A DNA stretch of 19,861 nt. It comes from Parcubacteria group bacterium GW2011_GWA1_47_8 (lineage in GTDB: Bacteria > Patescibacteriota > Minisyncoccia > Phycocordibacterales > UBA1550). Numbering within the stretch: the first letter of the stretch is position 1; every line of letters begins with the position of its first letter. Where the stretch lies: the NCBI GenBank assembly GCA_000996605.1, contig LCOP01000003.1:1-19861 (forward strand), given 5' to 3'. The notes beneath the pieces are model-generated. The model was not told where the DNA came from, did not search any database, and worked only from the letters and a program-made list of their open reading frames with translations. A program made the position numbers and the translations under genes. Below are positions 1-6,317 of the stretch, piece by piece.

Positions 1-98
1 TTGAAGAAAAATTTACTTTTGTAGAGACCGCACCTGACTGCGGTTGTTTGGCATGGGTGTGGAAAAGTCAGGTTGCGGAGTTTCGTAATTCAAAGTAA
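1..98 (+). CDS. C-terminal or N-terminal fragment of a glycosyltransferase-like protein (5' end outside window)
   Basis: The third frame is open from the window edge to TAA at 96-98 and ends in EFRNSK. The first residues (EKFTFVETAPD) look like the first beta strand of a GT-A or Rossmann fold. They are followed by a helix (LAWVWKSQVAEFRNS). The next expected pieces, the end of that helix and strand two (KEATTAGYPFIVVDG), are found in frame two from position 89 onward. The simplest reading is that this is the N-terminal part of the same gene that continues to 790 and that a one-base frame change lies near 89-98. The alternative is the tail of an unrelated upstream gene. A Shine-Dalgarno-like AAAGGAGG sits at 97-104, but no ATG, GTG or TTG follows at a proper distance in the downstream frame. 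Confidence 0.45.
   Translation, partial: EEKFTFVETAPDCGCLAWVWKSQVAEFRNSK
79..95 (+). repeat. 17-nt inverted repeat, left arm
   Basis: AGTTTCGTAATTCAAAG is repeated in inverted orientation at 3129-3145. The similarity extends outward with gaps (AGTCA at 66-70 matching TGACT at 3152-3156). The left arm sits exactly where the reading frame of the glycosyltransferase-like gene is broken. Confidence 0.8.
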
Positions 99-214
99 AG
101 GAGGCAACTACAGCGGGGTATCCGTTCATTGTTGTTGATGGCTCGAATAATCCATTAGTACGAAATGCGCTTCTTGCCGCTGGTGCACGGGTCTTTCCCC
201 AGTTTGTTCCGGGG

Positions 215-790
215 ATGGGTCCGGCGAGACGGCAGATGTTCTTTCATGGGACAGAACATTGCAATGAGCTTGATGGGGATTCAGATAGCATTATTGTCTG
301 GATCGAGCCGGAGAAGCATGACCTTGTCAGATCTTTGCCGCAATTGGTGCAACCCATTGCGGAAGGGGATGCGGACATTGTCATTCTTACGCGAAGCAAG
401 AGATCATTCGTTGAAACATATCCTGCCTTTCAAGTGGAGTCTGAAACTCAAGCAAATGAGGTATATGCAGAAGCGACGGGGCTTTCCGGGTTTGACCCAA
501 TGTCTGGACCGGTTGCTTTTCGGTTGTCGATGGCGAAATACTTTGTTCTCAACCGGCCCAAAAAACTTGGGCTTGAAGATACCTATATTTCCCATTATGC
601 ACCATTGCTTGCCATGATGGACGGGCATAAGGTTGTTCCTTCTCCGGAAATTTATTTCTTCTATCCGCGTGAACAGCGAGAAGAAGAAACAGCTTTGACG
701 GAAGCGATGAAGACAAAAAGAAAATGGCAACTCGACACATTATCCAATGCGTATCGTACGCTTGGAGCGGGAGTTACGAAAATATCCTAA
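215..790 (+). CDS. Glycosyltransferase-like (GT-A fold) protein, N-terminus broken or mis-framed
   Basis: The frame is open from position 89, but the first ATG is at 215; no ATG, GTG or TTG lies between. Residues encoded upstream of 215 (GYPFIVVDGSNNPLVRNAL, then AAGARVFPQ) are clearly protein-like and match strand two and the nucleotide-binding region of a nucleotide-diphospho-sugar transferase fold. The ATG at 215 is therefore probably not the true start. Downstream segments include IIVWIEPEKHD, ADIVILTRS and GFDPMSGPVAFR, followed by a YFFYPREQREEE stretch near the C-terminus. No membrane segment is seen. It probably transfers a sugar in glycan synthesis, but donor and acceptor cannot be told. 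It ends just before a bidirectional hairpin terminator and converges on the aminotransferase-fold gene. The family assignment comes from fold-like pattern only. Confidence 0.6.
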   Translation: MGPARRQMFFHGTEHCNELDGDSDSIIVWIEPEKHDLVRSLPQLVQPIAEGDADIVILTRSKRSFVETYPAFQVESETQANEVYAEATGLSGFDPMSGPVAFRLSMAKYFVLNRPKKLGLEDTYISHYAPLLAMMDGHKVVPSPEIYFFYPREQREEETALTEAMKTKRKWQLDTLSNAYRTLGAGVTKIS

Positions 791-818
791 CCCTGATACA
801 TTATATTGTTTGTTATAC

Positions 819-853
819 AAACCACGGAAGGCACACGCCTCCCGTGGTTTTTT
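819..853. terminator. Bidirectional rho-independent terminator
   Basis: A hairpin pairs AAACCACGG at 819-827 with CCGTGGTTT at 842-850. An inner AGGC/GCCT stem lies around an ACAC loop (829-840). A run of six T (848-853) follows on the plus strand and A residues on the other side. It sits between the stop codons of two convergent genes (790 and 854) and should end transcripts from both sides. Confidence 0.85.
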
Positions 854-2032
854 CTACTCGTTTTTCTCTAAACAGCGAGTGATCGTCTGAATATCGTCCT
901 CGGTAAGTTCGGGGTAGTTTCCGCAGTAAAAACCATTGTCATGAATGATGTCCGTACCAGGAAGGTGGCGTATTTCTTCCACATGTATTTTATAAAACGG
1001 CTGGCGCTGAATATTCCCTGCAATCATGGGGCGTATTTCTATACCCGCTTCCGCAAATATTTTGGCGTACTTCTCTTTAAGTTCAGATGTCTTGCAGATG
1101 ATAGGAATGGCAAAAGAAGACAAGGTTGTCAAATGGTCTCGATTGAGAGTAAAGAAGTCATCGTTCTTTCGAACATACTTCTCTATTTCAAGATAGTTTT
1201 TTTCACGTGCGCGAACGTTTTCATCGAGATATTGTAGTTGGAAAAGCCCAAGAAATCCTACAATTTCCGTTGGTCGGACATTGAACCCAAGATGATAAAA
1301 TGTATATTTGGCGTCGAACTCAGACGAGATGTTGTGTTTTGTCCGCAATCTTTGTTGTTGTGCACTCGTGAGGTTTCTGTCCCAGCCGTTTGCACGGACA
1401 ATCCTGAGCATCTCGCCAATGTCTTCGTCGTCGGTGCAAATCATGCCTCCTTCTATTGTAGACATGTGGTGCGCGACAAAAAATGAAAAGGTTGAGGCGA
1501 CTCCAAAATTTCCAGTCTTTCCTGTGGGGAGCTCTGTACCGAGGGACTCGCAGTTGTCTTCAAGAAGGATAACGTTGTGTTTCTTGCAAATCTCTCTGAT
1601 TTTTTCAAGATCTCCCGCAAAGCCCAACACATTGGTAATAAAGAGAGCCTGCAACTTCTTTCGTCCCAGAACTTCTTCAAGATGATGGGACATAACGTTC
1701 AGTGTTTGGGGATCACAATCGATGATCACGGGAGTAAGCCCCATCTGGATAATCGGCATTACGTTGGTAGACCATGTCAGACCCGAAAACCCGACAAGGT
1801 CGCCATTTTTGAGTTGACCAAGATTTTTGAGCGCCTGAAAGAGCGCGAGGTTGGCACCTCCACCACTCGTAAAAAGAACCGCATCCGTGCGCCCTTGTTT
1901 TTTTGCAAAAACCTCCTTAAATTCCCTGCATTTTTCTCCCATGGAGAGTCTTTCGGTCTGTATGATAAAATCTGCCAAGGCTCGCCTTGTTTCTTTTTCG
2001 TTTAGGAATGCATTTTTTTGGAGGGGGATCAT
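854..2032 (-). CDS. DegT/DnrJ/EryC1/StrS-fold sugar 3-dehydratase, ColD-like (Lys replaced by His)
   Basis: This 392-residue protein has the full DegT/StrS PLP fold. A substrate loop with GLTWSTN is at 84-90, the PLP-stacking and phosphate region with LLEDNCESLG is at 156-165, and the active-site motif SFFVAHHMSTIEGGM is at 183-197. In sugar aminotransferases of this family, the residue six places along this motif is the lysine that binds PLP. Here it is His188. That replacement is known in the 3-dehydratases ColD (GDP-4-keto-6-deoxymannose 3-dehydratase) and E1/RfbH, which remove the C3 hydroxyl to give 3,6-dideoxysugars. The HH-STIEGG form and the 392-residue length fit ColD better than the ferredoxin-type E1, and no E3-like reductase is nearby. 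The exact nucleotide sugar is unknown. It follows a GT2 gene by 17 nt in the same operon. No clear ribosome binding site precedes the ATG. Confidence 0.85.
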   Translation of the reverse strand: MIPLQKNAFLNEKETRRALADFIIQTERLSMGEKCREFKEVFAKKQGRTDAVLFTSGGGANLALFQALKNLGQLKNGDLVGFSGLTWSTNVMPIIQMGLTPVIIDCDPQTLNVMSHHLEEVLGRKKLQALFITNVLGFAGDLEKIREICKKHNVILLEDNCESLGTELPTGKTGNFGVASTFSFFVAHHMSTIEGGMICTDDEDIGEMLRIVRANGWDRNLTSAQQQRLRTKHNISSEFDAKYTFYHLGFNVRPTEIVGFLGLFQLQYLDENVRAREKNYLEIEKYVRKNDDFFTLNRDHLTTLSSFAIPIICKTSELKEKYAKIFAEAGIEIRPMIAGNIQRQPFYKIHVEEIRHLPGTDIIHDNGFYCGNYPELTEDDIQTITRCLEKNE

Positions 2033-2049
2033 GATGTAATAAAATTTTG

Positions 2050-2943
2050 TTAGTTTGTGCGGTTAAAAAATTTTTTGTAGTTCCGTTCTTTCAAATAGAT
2101 TAAAAATGACCGAGGGAGGCGAAAGAAGAGGAGTAGTGCGACAAGGGGACGATAGGGAGTTCCTTGCAATGCCTCCATGTGCCCATTGAGGTATTTACTA
2201 AATCGACCAAAAGGAAAAATGTGGTTTCGCGGGTCCGAGATTACGATTCTTTTTACTCTATCAAGTCTATCATCCTTAGTCAATCCTTTACTCGAGTGCC
2301 CTCCGAGGCGTTTTTTGAACAAAGTTTTTTCATCGACAAAGATGCTGAAATGGCTGATGAGCGCGAGGCTGAAGATATAATCTGAACCCCACTCCATTCT
2401 TTGCGGGTAGATTTCCCAGACTTTTTTTATAACGTCCATTTTGAAAAGGCTGTACATAAGGTTCCCTTTTCCCAGTATTTCCGGTTGAAGGATATATTCT
2501 GAAACGTGGCGAATACCCGGTCTTCCTGAAAGCTTGGTCATTTCGGTGAGCTCGCGCACGCTTCGTCCGTATGAGTCTACGTTTGCAATGACCGTCATTG
2601 CCGCACTAACTTTTTTGTTCTCCATATTTTCAACGCAAACCTTGATAAAATCTTTTTCCCAGATGTCATCGTGTGAAGCCCACATGAAATATTCTCCTTG
2701 AGCTTTATCCAACACAAACTTGAAATTGGGGAACATGCCGATATTTTTTTGTTGTCGATGGTATATAACGCGTGGGTCTTTTTTTGCATATTTTTCGCAG
2801 ATTTTTTGCGTGCCGTCGGTCGACGCATCGTCAGAGATGAACAGGGTGAAGTCGGGAAACGATTGAGCGAGGAGCGACTCGATCGCCTCGCCGATGAAGC
2901 GTTCGCCGTTATACGCAAGCATGCCGATAAATACTTTTGCCAT
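2050..2943 (-). CDS. GT2 family glycosyltransferase
   Basis: This 297-residue inverting glycosyltransferase has an N-terminal GT-A domain. The strand-one region is FIGMLAYNGERF (5-16). The nucleotide-binding motif SDDASTDGT is at 37-45, and WASHDD at 88-93 supplies the DxD-like metal and donor site (D92-D93). The C-terminal part (about 240-297) is basic, with a hydrophobic stretch PLVALLLFFRLPRSFLIYL that could touch the membrane. It probably acts at the cytoplasmic face, adding one sugar to a growing glycan. It is the first gene of a leftward pair with the 3-dehydratase, so it may use the sugar that enzyme helps to make; this is inference from order only. The ATG at 2943 lies 8 nt after a TATAGT -10-like box and has no ribosome binding site, compatible with a leaderless mRNA. 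Confidence 0.9.
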   Translation of the reverse strand: MAKVFIGMLAYNGERFIGEAIESLLAQSFPDFTLFISDDASTDGTQKICEKYAKKDPRVIYHRQQKNIGMFPNFKFVLDKAQGEYFMWASHDDIWEKDFIKVCVENMENKKVSAAMTVIANVDSYGRSVRELTEMTKLSGRPGIRHVSEYILQPEILGKGNLMYSLFKMDVIKKVWEIYPQRMEWGSDYIFSLALISHFSIFVDEKTLFKKRLGGHSSKGLTKDDRLDRVKRIVISDPRNHIFPFGRFSKYLNGHMEALQGTPYRPLVALLLFFRLPRSFLIYLKERNYKKFFNRTN

Positions 2944-2951
2944 ATGACCAT

Positions 2952-2957
2952 ACTATA
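2952..2957 (-). promoter_or_regulatory. Possible -10 box for the GT2/dehydratase operon
   Basis: On the minus strand TATAGT lies 8 nt upstream of the ATG at 2943. The best -35 candidate (TTTACG, 2978-2973) has a short 15-nt spacer, so the promoter is weak by consensus. Confidence 0.4.
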
Positions 2958-3041
2958 TGAAGGAGTGCTTACCGTAAAGTATGTGATTAGCGACGTAGGG
3001 CGAGCGACCTAAATTTCGTGAGTGCAACGAGCTAGAAATTG

Positions 3042-3058
3042 GAAGTACTCTTGTGGTG
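3042..3058 (+). repeat. 17-nt direct repeat, copy 1
   Basis: GAAGTACTCTTGTGGTG occurs here and again at 3096-3112, 54 nt apart start to start. The bases before each copy are also loosely alike (CGAGCTAGAAA versus CGACTTAGAAA). It lies in the divergent intergenic region and its role is unknown. Confidence 0.8.
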
Positions 3059-3095
3059 AGAAATAAGAAACAGAGCGAAGCGACTTAGAAAACAA

Positions 3096-3112
3096 GAAGT
3101 ACTCTTGTGGTG
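3096..3112 (+). repeat. 17-nt direct repeat, copy 2
   Basis: This is an exact second copy of GAAGTACTCTTGTGGTG (copy 1 at 3042-3058), ending 38 nt before the -35 box of the rightward promoter. Confidence 0.8.
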
Positions 3113-3128
3113 CCGAGGAGTTAATATG

Positions 3129-3145
3129 CTTTGAATTACGAAACT
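3129..3145 (-). repeat. 17-nt inverted repeat, right arm
   Basis: CTTTGAATTACGAAACT is the exact reverse complement of positions 79-95. It ends 5 nt before the -35 box of the promoter at 3151-3180. Confidence 0.8.
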
Positions 3146-3150
3146 GCCAC

Positions 3151-3180
3151 TTGACTGTTTTATGCGGCCGGGGGTATACT
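3151..3180 (+). promoter_or_regulatory. Sigma-70-type promoter for the methyltransferase/glycine-rich protein operon
   Basis: TTGACT (3151-3156) and TATACT (3175-3180) are each one mismatch from consensus and are separated by 18 nt. The predicted transcript would begin at about 3186-3188, at or right beside the first ATG. Confidence 0.8.
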
Positions 3181-3187
3181 CAATCAA

Positions 3188-3901
3188 ATGGAGTCAAAAA
3201 TGATTATTGAAGCGACCGCAGAAAGATCAATCCCAATGAAACTTACTGAAGCCGCAAAAAATAAAAAGCGAGGTGTAACGCACAAGCTCTCAAGTTATTT
3301 TGCGGAGTACGATTTTAATTTTCGAGAATATCGAGACAAGCCGATTAACCTTCTTGAAATTGGAGTACAGAAAGGCGGCTCATTGTATATGTGGCGGGAG
3401 TATTTACCAAAGGCGAAGATAATTGGTGCAGACGTGGACGAGAAATGCAAGCAATTCGAGGGTGATGGAATAAAAATTTATATTGGCGACCAAGAGGATG
3501 TCGATTTTTTACTCGATTTGGAACACAAAGAAGGACCTTTCGACATAATCATCGATGATGGGGGGCATACAATGGGACAGCAAATCACGACGTTCAAAAC
3601 ACTATTTCCTCTTTTGGCGGAGGGCGGTATGTATGTCATTGAAGACTTACACACGTCATACTGGCCTGCATTTGGAGGTGGGTTTACCGCTATATCTTTT
3701 TTAAAGTCCATGATTGATGAAATCCATTTTTGGGCAAAAGAAAGCCCAAGAGCAGGACTTATAAAGAAATTGAGAAGTAGAATTTTTCCTCCAAAGTCGA
3801 TGAATATGTTTCAGAAAACGATTCGTTCTATCTATATTGCTGATAGCATTTGTTTTATTAAAAAAGAAACAGTTGAAAAAAATAAAGTAATCTCTTTTTA
3901 A
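3188..3901 (+). CDS. Class I SAM-dependent methyltransferase, macrocin/MycE-like sugar O-methyltransferase type
   Basis: This 237-residue protein has the SAM motif LLEIGVQKGGSL (55-66), an acidic residue after strand two in GADVDEK, and IIDDGGHT (122-128). It then has VIEDLHTSYW (150-159). The D123/D124-H127 and E152-D153 pattern matches the metal-binding residues of the macrolide sugar O-methyltransferases related to MycE and TylF. It probably methylates a hydroxyl of a sugar in the surface glycan. Two starts are possible. ATG 3188 would be nearly leaderless from the promoter above. ATG 3200 (residue 5) has GGAG at 3190-3193, 6 nt upstream, and gives 233 residues. The gene ends 3 nt before the glycine-rich secreted protein and shares its promoter. 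The exact substrate is not visible. Confidence 0.85.
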   Translation: MESKMIIEATAERSIPMKLTEAAKNKKRGVTHKLSSYFAEYDFNFREYRDKPINLLEIGVQKGGSLYMWREYLPKAKIIGADVDEKCKQFEGDGIKIYIGDQEDVDFLLDLEHKEGPFDIIIDDGGHTMGQQITTFKTLFPLLAEGGMYVIEDLHTSYWPAFGGGFTAISFLKSMIDEIHFWAKESPRAGLIKKLRSRIFPPKSMNMFQKTIRSIYIADSICFIKKETVEKNKVISF

Positions 3902-3904
3902 AAA

Positions 3905-4585
3905 ATGAAAAAAATACTCATTAGTTTAATATTCTCCACTCTCCCCTTCAATGCTCTTGCTTTGACGGCAAACGTATTGGTTGTAGGCGGTGGTGCAGCA
4001 GGAGGCACAAACGGTGGTGGCGGTGGTGGAGGTGGCGGTTATCAATCCAATACTTCTTTTACCGTAACCCCGCAAGCATATTCCGTAACTGTTGGAGCGG
4101 GAGGTTCGGGAGCAGATGTCAATGGCGATGGTAATGATGGAGGGAATAGTGTCTTTGGTTCTATCACAGCAATGGGTGGTGGTGGAGGGGCAACAAATGA
4201 CTATCCCGCATCTGGAAAGAACGGGGGTTCAGGTGGTGGAGGAGCCTACAGATCGTCCGGGCTTTCAAGTGGCGGAACGGGAAGTCAGGGCAGTAATGGC
4301 GGAGGTGGAACAAGTAAAAATAATTTCAATGCTGCAGGCGGCGGTGGCGGGGCCAACACTGTTGGAGGTGACGGCAATGCTTCCACCGGCAATGGAGGCA
4401 ATGGCGGAGACGGAACGTACAACTCAATTTCAGGTTCATCCGTACCTTATGCAGGCGGTGGTGGCGGAGGAATAGACACCCGTACCAATGGAGCAGGCGG
4501 AAATGGCGGGCTAGGTGGCGGAGGAGATGTAAACACAACGGGCACGCCCAATACAGGAGGTGGGGGGAGCTGGTGGAACTCATAG
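3905..4585 (+). CDS. Secreted glycine-rich protein, N-terminal part of a frameshifted gene
   Basis: A signal peptide of about 19 residues (charged MKK, hydrophobic core, ALA cleavage site) precedes a domain opening with LTANVLVVGGGAAGG. The rest, to residue 226, is a glycine-rich domain with many GGGGG runs, of the kind found in secreted bacterial surface proteins. The open frame ends abruptly at TAG 4583-4585 after SWWNS. The expected continuation (GAGGTHSGGGQSGMDGG, then SGIVMISV) is in another frame from about 4562. The frame changes inside a G6 tract at 4562-4567. Removing one G, or a +1 slip, joins the two frames into a product of about 535 residues. The gene begins 3 nt after the methyltransferase and has no ribosome binding site, so translational coupling is likely. 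It is either a disrupted gene, an assembly error or a phase-variable tract. Confidence 0.8.
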   Translation: MKKILISLIFSTLPFNALALTANVLVVGGGAAGGTNGGGGGGGGGYQSNTSFTVTPQAYSVTVGAGGSGADVNGDGNDGGNSVFGSITAMGGGGGATNDYPASGKNGGSGGGGAYRSSGLSSGGTGSQGSNGGGGTSKNNFNAAGGGGGANTVGGDGNASTGNGGNGGDGTYNSISGSSVPYAGGGGGGIDTRTNGAGGNGGLGGGGDVNTTGTPNTGGGGSWWNS

Positions 4586-5510
4586 CGGCGGAGGTCAATC
4601 CGGAATGGATGGAGGTTCAGGAATCGTGATGATCAGTGTTGTAAGGTCAGATTTTTCGGGCTACGCCATAACGGGCGGGACAAAGACAAATGATGGAGTA
4701 AATGACGTCTACGCTTTTACGAGTAGCGGCACGTGGACGTTGTCTACCTCAACACCCTCAATCACCGGTTCCGGTACAGCTAACAGACTCGCTAAATTCA
4801 CTACCTCGACGACTATCGCTGATTCACTTTTCTCCGATGATGGCTCCAACACTACATTAACCAGTGGAAATCTTTTCCTACAAATAGGATCAATTATTGA
4901 TGCCATTACGGGTGGAGCCTTAAATTTCGGGACAAACAACGCTACCACCATGACCTTCGGTCGCTCGGGACAAAACATGATCATCAATAGCAAGCTTGGT
5001 GTGGGGACGAGTAATCCTTCCGCAACACTTGAAGTAAACGGCGACTTTTTCTCAAACTTGATCAAAGTTGCTGCGAATGGTCTTGGTCTGGACACGCTCA
5101 CTGCCGGATCGCTTTCGATCGGTTCGACGACGGCAAGCGCAATTCAAATCGGCCGCACGGGAATAATCACAACCGTTCCGGGGACGATTTCTTTTGGGAA
5201 AGCGGTTACCACTTCTAATTGCAACTCCTCGACATCGCCCGCAAATTGCGGCTCTGCACCGTCAGGGAGCGTGGCTCTTGCAACCGGCGGTTCGACACTC
5301 GTAGTGAATACGAGCGCAGTGACCGCGAATAGTCAGATATTAATTACCGAAGATTCTTCGCTCGATTCACGTTTGGGAATTACCTGCAATACTGGAACGG
5401 GGCGTAGGTATAGCATCAGTGCGCGAACGGCTGGTACGAGCTTCACGATTAAATCGAGCGCTAATCCTACCACAAACAAAGCGTGCTTGAGTTATTGGAT
5501 TGTGAATTAG
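4560..5510 (+). CDS. Glycine-rich protein, C-terminal part with fibre-like region (downstream of frameshift)
   Basis: This frame continues the protein begun at 3905; GTG at 4560 is only the formal first start and is probably not used. The glycine-rich domain closes with SGIVMISVVRSD and GYAITGGTKTNDG, then VYAFTSSGTWTLS. A segment typical of bacterial and phage fibre-like proteins follows: GSGTANRLAKFTTSTTIADS, then KLGVGTSNPSATLEVNG. The C-terminal domain (about the last 100 residues) has paired cysteines in SNCNSSTSPANCGS and a later pair (ITCNTG, NKACLS), and ends in SYWIVN. It is rich in Thr, Ser and Gly and has no membrane anchor, so the whole protein is probably exported and surface-exposed or released. 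A hairpin terminator follows at 5539-5580. Confidence 0.75.
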   Translation: MGGAGGTHSGGGQSGMDGGSGIVMISVVRSDFSGYAITGGTKTNDGVNDVYAFTSSGTWTLSTSTPSITGSGTANRLAKFTTSTTIADSLFSDDGSNTTLTSGNLFLQIGSIIDAITGGALNFGTNNATTMTFGRSGQNMIINSKLGVGTSNPSATLEVNGDFFSNLIKVAANGLGLDTLTAGSLSIGSTTASAIQIGRTGIITTVPGTISFGKAVTTSNCNSSTSPANCGSAPSGSVALATGGSTLVVNTSAVTANSQILITEDSSLDSRLGITCNTGTGRRYSISARTAGTSFTIKSSANPTTNKACLSYWIVN

Positions 5511-5538
5511 TGTCTGGAGAAATATTTCTTATTAGAAA

Positions 5539-5580
5539 TCAAAAACCGCTGTGTGGCTCTGGTCGCACAGCGGTTTTTGA
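5539..5580. terminator. Bidirectional rho-independent terminator
   Basis: A perfect 15-bp stem (5539-5553 with 5566-5580) with GC-rich core ACCGCTGTG closes a 12-nt loop. It has a T5 tract on the plus strand and A5/T5 in the opposite sense. It separates the convergent glycine-rich gene and the methyltransferase ending at 5602. Confidence 0.9.
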
Positions 5581-5601
5581 TTTACAATGTGACACTTGCG
5601 C

Positions 5602-6312
5602 TTACCCCACTTTCTTTAAGTAACCGTTGACGTTCCATGTTGCGTTTTTGCCGAACATGTCGCAGTATGTGCGATCAACTTCAAAATTTTTATTTTCTGC
5701 CAGAAATTCACGGATTGCGCGCAGAGGTCCGCCATGAAATCCTTTTTCTTTGTTCAGGTCGTTCATAATACCATCTTCGACGATGAGGTAGGACCCAACC
5801 GATACCAGAGGGGAGAATTTGCGAAGTGCTGCAAGCGTATCTCCGTACATATGAGAAGCATCCTCAATGACAAGTATTTTAGAGAAATTCTTTGCTTCGC
5901 TCAAGTCATATTTCTCCCAGCCATCAGTGAATAGTTTTATGCGTGGATGATGTGTCACCATACTACCGGTTTTCTTTACGATATCGATGGAGTGTATCAT
6001 TCCTTCCCCCGTTATTTCCATAAGGTCGGCAAGATAGAGCGCTCCACCGCCATAATTTGTTCCGATTTCGATCACGAGATCAGGTTTCAGTTCGGAAATA
6101 ATCATTTGATACATGACGTAGTCAAATGGGCACTTTATGGCGCTGATGCCGCGATACTTGACGTTGAAGTGCCCGGCATTAACCGTCGTGCTGTCAAAAT
6201 GAACACGCTCATCCTCGGGAATATTCCGAAGCTTTTTGAGAGAGTGTTTCCTTTCAGAATGATAAAGTTTGATTAAGCGATCCGGTATGATTTTTTTTAA
6301 GACTTCTTTCAT
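5602..6312 (-). CDS. CmcI/cephalosporin-hydroxylase-family methyltransferase
   Basis: This 236-residue protein contains YRGISAIKCPFDYVMYQ (53-69) and the SAM motif VIEIGTNYGGGALYLAD (80-96). SIDIV (108-112) follows strand two. The metal-binding trio appears as D151 in EDASH and E179-D180 in LIVEDG, and the protein ends in NGYLKKVG. This layout is that of the CmcI/rhamnosyl O-methyltransferase family (often named cephalosporin hydroxylase), whose known members methylate sugars or related hydroxyls. It is the last gene of the exporter operon, 5 nt after the Wzt stop. This placement suggests that it methylates the glycan exported by Wzm-Wzt, possibly as a chain-end cap. No Shine-Dalgarno motif is visible, so translational coupling is likely. 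Confidence 0.85.
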   Translation of the reverse strand: MKEVLKKIIPDRLIKLYHSERKHSLKKLRNIPEDERVHFDSTTVNAGHFNVKYRGISAIKCPFDYVMYQMIISELKPDLVIEIGTNYGGGALYLADLMEITGEGMIHSIDIVKKTGSMVTHHPRIKLFTDGWEKYDLSEAKNFSKILVIEDASHMYGDTLAALRKFSPLVSVGSYLIVEDGIMNDLNKEKGFHGGPLRAIREFLAENKNFEVDRTYCDMFGKNATWNVNGYLKKVG

Positions 6313-6317
6313 GGTAG

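Noticed and set aside
89..110. Programmed -1 frameshift at A-AAG in the first gene
   Set aside because: No heptamer of the usual type and no stimulatory element at the right place; a sequence error or mutation is simpler.
3905..4585. Glycine codon runs as a tandem repeat array or CRISPR
   Set aside because: The GGN runs are irregular in length and spacing and belong to a protein domain; no spacers or repeat units are present.
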